In this document: in pieces, positions 52,488 through 61,500 of the stretch
How positions within the stretch are numbered: the first letter of the stretch is position 1
How the letters are laid out: each line of letters starts with the position of its first letter
DNA from: Cyanophora paradoxa
Taxonomy: Eukaryota; Glaucocystophyceae; Cyanophorales; Cyanophoraceae
NCBI GenBank assembly: GCA_004431415.1
Contig: QPMI01000435.1
Coordinates: 62,001-126,000, forward strand
Reading direction: 5' to 3'
DNA length: 64,000 bases
Notes under the pieces: generated by a model
Database searches by the model: none
Seen by the model: the letters and a program-made list of their open reading frames with translations, nothing else
Told to the model about the DNA's origin: nothing
Program-made: the position numbers and the translations under genes

Positions 52488-55400
52488 CTACTTCTTTAAG
52501 TTCAAGGCTTTGTCCGCAGACACGGTGTTGGCGTCCTTGCGCCTGCAGCTGCGCTTCCCCGTCGGGGGCTCTTGATCTACCAGAGTTGTCTCTAACTGTC
52601 TTCTCTCCCGAGCTGGGAGCTGAGCTGCAGCTGCAGGCGGTGTGCCAGACGATATCGATATCGGTGACGAAGCTACGCTGTCGATGTCAATGGGGAGAGG
52701 AGGAGCAGGAGGGAGCGCTGCTTCTTCTTGTGCACTGCTTCCCTGTGGCACAGCTGCAGCAGGTCGATTGACTTCTGCAGGGTTCGAAGTCTTCTTGGCC
52801 CGCTGCTTCTTTTTGGCAGCCGGGCTCTTTGGATCTGGAACACATGCATCAGAACGCAATTCTATTTTAATTTGAAGATAGATAACATATGGGTACTGAC
52901 CATTAGACTGGCAGGGACAATTGATAGCACCAGATCTTTTGCCCGACGTGGTTGTGCACCCGAAGCATATACCTTCCTTGCAAATCATGCCAATCTTGCC
53001 GCACTCAAATGTAGAGCTTGCAACCGAGCTCTTGCACTGCGCAAGCTCCTCTGGCCGCAGCTCTCGGATGTAGCCACACGAGACGCAGTCCACCTTCTCA
53101 GGCCCTGCAGGAACACATGTGTTACGCAATTGTTGCGCATGCGTTGCACTCAGCGTTGGGCATGCGTACTATACGCACCGCAGGTATCCTGATAGTACTT
53201 GGATAGGAGGCCGTCGATCTTGCTAGGATCTTCGATGAAACGTTCAATCCCGCTCCGCACCGCGGGATCAACTGCTGTTGGATACAGGAAGCGAGCCTGC
53301 TCGAGGCCGAAATGAATTATCACAAACCACAAATTATATTAATAGGAGATGACAGGCACGACGAACCCCGTCCTTTTCCAGCATGTTCCGTACTTTGTCC
53401 TTGCCAGTATTCTGAAGCATGTGGATGAGGACGGCAAGGCGTCGATCGGCGGCTGTAACGGCCTGCGGGCCGTGCTCCTTGTAGACCAGCTCGGGTTTGG
53501 CACCGTACGTGAATGCAACCTTTGCAGAATCAATGAGCACATAGGGTATATAAATAAATAAATTATGAAAGCACGTTGGTCGGCTTGTCAAAGACAACTG
53601 TCGAGATGTCGACGCCATCACACTCTGTGAATTTCTGCAGGTCGACAAAGATGTGCTGGGAGTCGCCAGTATAATTGAGCCATTCCGATATATCTGATTC
53701 CAGTCAAGGACCAAGAACGCATGCAAAACGCATTGGAAAACATCTCTAATACCGGATTTGGAGCATGTTGTCATAGTCAGCTGTGCTCCCCACACCACTC
53801 CGTCTGCTCGTGTCTTCTTCTTGACGTTCTTCGGTGTGTAGTTGGGGGCGTAAATCGCCGCGATGGCCACAGCTCCAAGAACTCTTGACAGTTCCAGCAC
53901 GCGGAGCTCGTCTGTGATTTTCTCTGCACCAATAATATTCAGATGAGGATAATTCCGTTCCTTCTAGTAAGCGGGCGGATACCAATGACAAAATCGAGGA
54001 CCTCTCCGTCATCCTTCGACTCATACCCAGTCACATTGACACGGTACGACGTCTCAGGAGCCGACGTCAAAGCGAATCGAAGCATGGGTGCTCCGGAATG
54101 AGTCTTGTCCGCCTTCCCGAACTTCTCGCTGGCTTCGTTCTGCATCTTGATGATGGCCTGCTTTGCGGCGAGCGTGCAGATGATAATCGTTTTCTGTTTC
54201 GCAGCCATTTTTGATCCCCATGCAGACCAGGTGCAGACGCATACATAGCGCACCTGCTGCTGGCCCTTACCCGCCTCATTCTCGAACGCTACGTTGCGGA
54301 GGTCCCGCAGCGTCGCGTTCTACGCGAGCGTGACGCAAGCGCAACGCAAGGTCAACGCAAGCGTTACGCAAGGTGTTACGCAATTCCAACGCTTGCGTTG
54401 GCCCTCATGTGTTACATACTTGCAACGCATGCGTTGCGCATGCGTTGGAATACAGAATTATGCGTTGAGACGCACCGGTTCGAAAAAGTCGACGTACTTA
54501 TGTGGCTTGTTATCGATTTTCTTGCGCTCGATCCAGCCGGCAACAAGAGTTTGAAGCTTGCCACCTCCCAGCAAGAAATCTGGGGCTTCGATTAACATGC
54601 AATCGCTTGATCTTCGCTTGCATGCCCTGCACCTGGATACGACGGTTCTTCAGGCTGCAGAGGCATCGAGCATGCGTCCCGATGGTTTGAGAACCGGATA
54701 CTGATCGTGTTCACAATTGTGCCCATGAATTGCGGCCCGTAGACCAGGGACTCGTTGTCTACTGTCGAAACTGCAATTGTTTAATTTCGATTGATCATGA
54801 GGAGCTCAAGAGAGGGAACTGCAGCTCACTAAAAATTCGACTTTACGCACCCTGGATAGCTGGAGAGAGCTTCATCGAGAGTGGATCGTATCGTTCGATC
54901 CCATTTGCATCCAGGAAACCCCAGGCGACGCTCTTTACTTGGGCACCGCTGCCGAAGCTGTCTGATTTCGACTGAGTGCCTCCCCTCTGGGACATTGGGG
55001 CAGGGGGGACCGTAGCTCCCCGTGCAGGAGCCTGTGATAGAGGGGGCCCGCGTCACTGGAAGCGTGCGTAGCACACACGTGCACGTTCAGCACCTCCGTG
55101 AAGGGGTTGGCGTTGGAGGGACTCGAGCTCCCTCCACCGCCACCTAGGCTGGACGCCAGCTCCCGCAGCTGTTCCATCGTCATCGGGGCGCCCGGGTCCC
55201 TCGACCTGTTGATCTGACCGAGGATCGCCCCCATCCCGTAGTTCGCGCCAGTTCCACCTGACGCGCGCACACATCAGATCTAGAGCAGCGCTTTCAGAAG
55301 TCGCTCGGTGCAACTTGCCTGACCCGGCGGGAGTGCGCAAGTTCTTGAGCATGTCCAGGAGTTCGGGCGTAATTCCAGATGCCCCAGCAGCCGCGGCCGC

Positions 55401-55806
55401 GGCCGCAGCTGGAGGTGGCGGCGAGGCAGCTGTCTGCGACGCGCTCTCCGGCTCTGCGTTCGCGATTCAGACTGCGTTCGCGATTGATCGAAAAGCATCG
55501 AAAACGCGTCGCACTTCCGCAGCTGACGATGGCGTAGTAGGTTTTGCTCGGGCTCTCATTTGTGCCGGTCTTCCACTTGAAATCAGGCATGAGCTTCAGC
55601 GAGAATGTCTCTCTCGAATTCGCGCGCTCGTCGACTTCTTCGAAGATCGCTGTCTGCATCCACAGCTGGCTCTGGAGCACCGCTTCTACGAGGTCGGGTA
55701 GCTGCTCCTTCAGTTTCGACGAGCGGATACTCCTGATCTCTTCGCCAACCTTTACGCGCACGAGACCATCGCTAACGCTCTCGTTCTCGCCCGCGTTCGA
55801 CGTCAT
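52488..55806 (-). CDS. Many-exon gene of unknown function with a CW-like zinc finger
   Basis: Coding-like blocks on the minus strand are separated by short gaps with splice-like ends: about 55806-55510, 55480-55322, 55262-55080, 54975-54845, 54770-54640, 54600-54475, 54300-53960, 53930-53760, 53710-53570, 53545-53360, 53320-53180, 53105-52905 and 52840-52488 (boundaries approximate). The N-terminus starts MTSNAGENESVSDGLVRV. Later blocks include VKSVAWGFLDANGIERYDPL, LLGGGKLQTLVAGWIERKK and YVCVCTWSAWGSKMAAKQK. Near the C-terminus KVDCVSCGYIRELRPEELAQ with following F-x-C and C residues follows the C-x2-C ... C ... C order of CW-type zinc fingers, although the first Trp is Val, and more Cys follow (GICFGC, CPC). 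The tail is Pro/Ser-rich and basic. Several introns hold GCAACGC-type repeats. No reaction can be assigned. Confidence 0.45.
53118..53170. repeat. ACGCAATTGTTGCG/GCATGCGTTGC cluster inside a putative intron
   Basis: Short inverted words of the TTGCGT/ACGCAA family between two coding-like blocks of the many-exon gene. Confidence 0.5.
54297..54452. repeat. AACGCAAG/GCGTTGCG repeat cluster inside a putative intron
   Basis: GCGTGACGCAAGCGCAACGCAAGG-type words on one side and CTTGCAACGCATGCGTTGCG on the other recur through ~150 bp between two coding-like blocks. They match the clusters at 50.1, 51.4 and 53.1 kb. Confidence 0.6.
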
Positions 55807-55948
55807 CTCGCGCTGCGCGATGCTCCACGTGCGCGTGTACCCTCCCCCGCATATATGACAGCCTGGCGCACTGCTCGAACGAGGTGCGCAGCGACCGCCC
55901 AGCGTTTGCGTTTAGTGCTTGCGCATCTAGATGGCCAAATAAACGCGC

Positions 55949-58565
55949 TCAGAACGCGCCTCGTCTACAGCCATAGCCTGTTTCTGGACCTATATACATC
56001 TGGAACATACAGTCTGAGGGGTTTCCGGCCTGTAGGACCCCTGTTACGCGTACGCTTAAGTTTATAATCAGGTCGTCCTGCTCAGCGGGCTTAGACTCGT
56101 TGATGCGGACGGACCACGTGTATATGGGCCTGATAAGGTGCGCTGCAGGACGCCCTGTGTCCTGGCTTCTTCTCCGGGTTGCCCACACGAGCACAGGTGG
56201 CCAAGGCCGAGCCATGTGGTTGCAGATGCCAGCCGCCAGCTGAAGGAGATCGAGCTCAGACTCGAGTGTATGCACGGGATCCTCGGTGGCATAGGCATCG
56301 TCTGTGGCTCTCACATTCTCGTGCGCTGCGCTTCTGTTGATAGTCGATGAGGTGCGCCTCGTCTCAGTTAGCTCTGGGGCTAGGCTCAGCGTGGCTCGCA
56401 GGCTACGGGTCAAGTTCGGCTCAGCGGGGCCTGCGGGGGCTCTGCAAGGGCTCCTGGCTCGCCCGGCCTCAGCCACGGGCGAGGTGAGCGCCGCCCTGGG
56501 CAGTTCCGGGTTCATAATCAGGGACAAGGTCGGCGTCGCTGTGATTAGCTCCGGGGCCGGGCTGAGCTGCGCGCAGAGGTCGAGGGCCTCGGCCGGCGGG
56601 ATGGGGGCGGCGGGGGCGGCACGAGGGCCCCGCGCGGGTTCTTCTTCGGCCAGGCTCGAGTTGGGCGTCGCCGCGGGCGGCCCCGAGGCCGGGCTGAGCC
56701 GCGCGCAGGGGTCGAGGGCCTCGGCCGGCGGGACAGGGGCGGCGGGGGCGGGACGAGGGCCCCGGGCGGGCTCTTCCTTGGCCAAGCTCGAGGTGGGTGC
56801 CGCCGCGGGCGGCCCGGAGGCCGGGCTGAGCCGCGCGCAGGGGTTGAGGGACTCGGCTGGCGGGACGGGGGCGGCGGGGGCGGCATGAGGGCCCCGGGCG
56901 GGTTCTTCCTCGGCCAGGCTCGAGGTGGGTGCCGCCGCGGGTGGCCCCGAGGCCGGGCTGAGCCGCGCGCAGGGGTCGAGGGGCTCGGCTGGCGGGACAG
57001 GGGCGGCGGGGGCGGGACGAGGGCCCCAGGCGGGCTCTTCCTCGGCCAAGCTCGAGGTGGGTGCCGCCGCGGGCGGCCCGGAGGCCGGGCTGAGCCGCGC
57101 GCAGGGGTCGAGGGGCTCCGCTGGCGGGACAGGGGCGGCGGGGGCGGCATGAGGGCCCCGGGCGGGTTCTTCCTCGGCCAGGCTCGAGGTGGGCGTCGCC
57201 ACGGGCGGCCCCGAGGCCGGGCTGAGCTGCGCGCAGAGGTCGAGGGCCTCGGCCGGCGGGATGGGGGCGGCGGGGGCGGCACGAGGGCCCCGCGCGGGTT
57301 CTTCTTCGGCCAGGCTCGAGTTGGGCGTCGCCGCGGGCGGCCCCGAGGCCGGGCTGAGCCGCGCGCAGGGGTCGAGGGCCTCGGCCGGCGGGACAGGGGC
57401 GGCGGGGCGGGACGAGGGCCCGGGCGGGCTCTTCCTTGGCCAAGCTCGAGGTGGGTGCCGCCGCGGGCGGCCCGGAGGCCGGGCTGAGCCGCGCGCAGGG
57501 GTTGAGGGACTCGGCTGGCGGGACGGGGGCGGCGGGGGCGGCATGAGGGCCCCGGGCGGGTTCTTCCTCGGCCAGGCTCGAGGTGGGTGCCGCCGCGGGT
57601 GGCCCCGAGGCCGGGCTGAGCCGCTCAACGTTGCGGGGGCGCGGAGTGGCCCCAAGTTCCGCTTCAGCGCCAAGTCGGCGGTATAGCTCGCCCCAGTTAG
57701 ACCCCGTCACCGTTGCACGCTGGCCTAGTTCCCGGTTGCCCGCCTTTCGTCGCTTCCCGCGAGCTTGTGAGATGTAATTCAATTCAATCAAGGAGAGGTT
57801 CAGGAGGTCGGGCGGGGCAGCTATGCCTACGGAAGCGAGCGGGGCGCCAGTAGGCTCTATATCTGCCGAGGCTGGGGAGACATTCAGGAGGTCGAGCGGG
57901 GCGTCTGTGCCTGCGAAAGCGGGCGGGGCTCCAGGAGGCTCTGCCGCGGGAGTTGGCTGCGTGCAGGCTGCATCATCGGGGCTGCGAGGGACCCGTACCG
58001 TGATCGGGTTCAGTCGTCGTCGTTGCGCAAGGAGACCCGCTTCGGCTCCCGGAGCAGCGGAACATCTTGCTTCTGGGCCCGCCGAGACTGTGATCGCAAG
58101 CGGAGTAAGCACGGGGGAGAAGTCAGAGGCAGTGCCGGGAGGGCGAGCCTTGGGGCAGTCGCGCTCGGGGTGGAACCAGGTTGCGACGTCGGTGGGGTCC
58201 GTCCGGCGGCAGAGGAAGCAGATCGAGCCCATAGCCGCCTGGAAGGAGAGGCGGACGAAACCGAGCGTGTCCGCCTCGAGGGTGCCCCGGGCGCCTGGCT
58301 CCCAGGTGTGGGGCGGCTTGGCCTGGCGCTTTGATGAGCTTGGGGGGGTCGCGGCCAGCTTGCGCTCCTTGCGCTTCTGGGCCGAAGACCCCGCCGCGGG
58401 GGTCAGAGGCGGGGAGGCGCTAGCCGGCTTGGTCGGCGACGAAATGGCCATGCTCTCGAGGTCCATCGGCGTGGCATCGTCAGCGCGGCGCTCCTCGTCG
58501 GTGAGCTGCTGGCCGTAGAAGACGTAGCCCAGCATTTCCGTGTTATTCTGCGACGTCATGGTCAT
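55949..58565 (-). CDS. Second retroelement-like gene, ORF2: zinc-knuckle protein with 132-bp repeats
   Basis: It starts at ATG 58565, overlapping the upstream stop as ATGA, a typical termination-reinitiation arrangement. Sequence: MTMTSQNNTEMLGYVFYGQQ, a basic/Pro region with AQKRKERKLAAT, a CCHC-like finger CFLCRRTDPTDVATWF followed by HPERDC (C-x2-C-x12-H-x4-C, about 58.22-58.15 kb), a linker, then the 44-aa repeats, and a non-repetitive C-terminus ending at 55949. Two single-base differences in one repeat copy near 57.40-57.42 kb shift the frame. The repeats are related to those of the LINE ORF2. No endonuclease, reverse transcriptase or RNase H follows, so this is a 3'-shortened relative, a non-autonomous form or a host-adopted gene. 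About 870 residues if continuous. Confidence 0.5.
56528..57640. repeat. 132-bp coding repeat array in the second retroelement-like gene
   Basis: GGGCTGAGCC recurs at 56691, 56823, 56955 and 57087 (period exactly 132 bp), and further copies run to about 57.62 kb, about eight units in all. Each encodes 44 residues such as EEEPARGPRPAPAAPVPPAE followed by a D-x-C-A-R/Q-L stretch and SPASGPPAA. One unit near 57.40 kb lacks single bases in G/C runs. Confidence 0.85.
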
Positions 58566-61500
58566 TGGCTGCTGCGGGCGGTGGTGGGGGCGTGGCGCCG
58601 GCGGGCAGGGCGGACCCAGGGGAAGAGAGAGCGGATGATAGCCAGGCATCGCTCGCCCGCGCGGGGGCCCACTGTCGGGGTGAAGAAGACACTGACGCCT
58701 CCCGGGAGGCGGTGGAGCAGTCCCGTTACGACTCCCACTTGGAGCGCGCAGCGCCAGGGCGCCAGTGCGTCGAGCTGGTTCGGGCGGGAGAGGAAGACGC
58801 CCTGGACGTATATCTGAGTAGAGGGAAGCAGAGTTAGTGTTCAGCAGGGTGTGGGTTGGGTCCGGGCGAACCGAGAATCCGACGGCAGCAAAGCGAAGGC
58901 AGAGTTCTTCGTATCGGGATTCCAGATACTTGAAGGCGTCCTCTGGGGTGAGCTGGGCAAGAGCGGAGCAGCTGAAGATGGGGCCGGGTGCGGCGGTCAT
59001 AGCCACCAGCTCGACCGTGTTGTCCCTGAGTACGGCGAGGTTTGCGAGCGGCAGTACGGCGATGGGGAAGCCGAGGACGGAGCGGGGAGACAGGAGTCGG
59101 CAGCCCGACTCTGTCAGGGAGCTGGTGCCGCGAACCGCCGCGGCTGCCGCCGGGCTGATTGCCGCGAGGTAGGTCGGGCCGAGAGCCGAGTGGACTCGGA
59201 GGGCGAAGCCTTCGAACTCGTCAAGGACCTCCGTGACTGAGTTGCGCTGCATCGCGTTCCTGATGACGCGGAGGAACTCTCCTGCTGCCACGGGGGGGGG
59301 CAGCAGTTCCTGGGCTCCGTTCCAGGCCGCAATCTGAAGGCAAAAGTGAGTATGATCTTCCTGAGCGCGTGTGAGGGGAGGAAGTTGATTGTGCACGAAC
59401 CGCGATGATGTTTTCGCCCGGCCAGTAGATAATGTCGAGGTGCGGGAGCTGGCGCCACAGTCCCCGAACGGGCTTGTTGGGCTGGTCCGCTTTTCCGACC
59501 AGACGTTCTTTGAGGCGGGCCACCACCTCCATGTCGAGTCGAAGGGGGAGGTTCTGGAGCTCCGGGATTTCTTCTTTCTAAGAAGCGCCTTGCGTTCATC
59601 AGGTGATGCAGTGAGGCGCCGGGTATTGGGCGAGAGACTGACCTGAACCGCGAAGGTGTAGCAGCTGGGGTGACGGCTCATCTCCGTCTTCGGCTCGAGC
59701 GAAGCGAGGGGGAAAACGCGGGCCGCTTGCTCCGGGATCTTGAACGGTGGCGTCGGGACTGCCTCGACATCGGGGTTCTCCGGATCGGGGCCCGGGACCT
59801 TGATCGGGCCGTCTCCAAGATCGATGCCTTCCAGGTACTCGATCATCGATGCTGTGGTGTCGTGAGCGGCTTCGCTCATAGCTTTCCCGAACTGCGTGGG
59901 GACATTCTTCTTCCCCTGTAGCTGCCGCTGGTCTAGCGTGAAGCGATTGACCACTGGATGTATGGATATGGGCAGGAAAAGGATGCAGTAACGGCGAACT
60001 TTTGTGCTTTTCGCGAGCGAGGCCGATCGGACGACTTGCAATGCCTCCGAGGGCAGCTGGCGGAAGTGGCCGACCTGGATTCCCAGGCTGAAGCCACGGA
60101 TTGACTGTGCGTCTGTCAGCTCCTTAGTCGCTGCTGCCGCGCCCGTGCCGATGGACGGCTCCTGGACGCCAGTGAGAATCTTTTTCTCGAGTTCCTTGAT
60201 TGCTGCTGGAACTTTGTACTGGACAGAGCTCGCGTGGGCCAGTTGGCCCAGGGAGACCGCTGTAGCTGAGGCCAAGGCGGCCATTGTTTTATGGAGTTGG
60301 CGTTGCGATCGCGAGGTGGCGATCGGCGTACCCTGACCCTGACTCTTACTACCCCCTCCCAGCTCCGCATGATAGGCGGTACTATTGTTGTTCATCAAGT
60401 AGGGCCACTGCTGGTGCCCTAACAGGGGGCGTTCCGGCCTGATATCTACGGCCGCAGATGGCGCAGTCACTATATGCAGTAGGGCGGGCGGCGGAGTCGA
60501 GGCCTGCTCGCAGTCTGCAGCGGCCGGGGCCGCTGGCCTTAAAGGAGAGGGGAGCGCCGCGTCGGCGGCTGCCGCTGTGCGGGGGGGTACGACACCGCGA
60601 GGCCGGGGGGTACCCGAGAGCGATGCGGGGCGCGGGGCGGGTGCCTCAGGCGGCGGGGTCACGTCTGCAGCGGCCGGGGTCGCTGGCCTTGAAGGGGAGG
60701 GGGACGTCGCGGCGGCCGCTGCCGCGGCGGGGGGTATGACACCGCGAGAGAGGGCCCCGTGGCGGGCTCCCGGTAGGAGTGCCGCCGGGGGGGTACGCGG
60801 GGCGGGGGCGGCGAGTGGAGGGAGGGCTTCGGGCGCCGCTGACGGCGATAGGGCGCGTCCCCGTTCGCCGATCGACGCCGAGTCCTGCGGCGGGGATACA
60901 GCTTCCGGGGCGGGCGAGGGCTGGGGGGTACCCGAGAGCGCGACGGGGCTCGGAGCAGAAGCCTCGGGCGGCGGAGTCGCGTCTGCAGCGGCCGGGGTCG
61001 CTGGCCTTGAAGGGGAGGGGGACGTCGCGGCGGCCGCTGCCGCGGCGGGGGGTATGACACCGCGAGAGGGGGGCCCGTGGCGGGCTCCCGGCAGGAGTGC
61101 CGCCGGGGGGGCACGCGGGGCGGGGGCGGCGAGCGGAGGGAGGGCGTCGTGCGCCGCTGACGGCGATAGGGCGCGTCCCCGTTCGCCGATCGACGCCGAG
61201 TCCTGCTGTGGGGGTACAGCTTCCGGGGCGGGCGAGGGCTGGGGGGTACCCGAGAGCGCAGCGGGGCTCGGAGCAGAAGCCTCGGGCGGCGGGGTCACGT
61301 CTGCAGCGGCCGGGGTCGCTGGCCTTGAAGGGGAGGGGGACGTCGCGGCGGCCGCTGCCGCGGCGGGGGGTACGACACCGCAAGAGGGGACGTCGTAGCG
61401 GGCTCCCGGCAGGAGTGCCGCCGGGGGGGTACGCGGGGCGGGGGCGGCGAGCGGAGGGAGGGCGTCGGGCGCCGCTGACGGCGATAGGGCGCGTCCCCGT

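Noticed and set aside
55949-58565. 3' part of the same gene as the many-exon gene at 52.5-55.8 kb
   Set aside because: They are on the same strand and close, but the upstream ORF ends at a stop, the downstream one begins with its own ATG, and composition changes sharply from Pro-rich repeats to ordinary coding.
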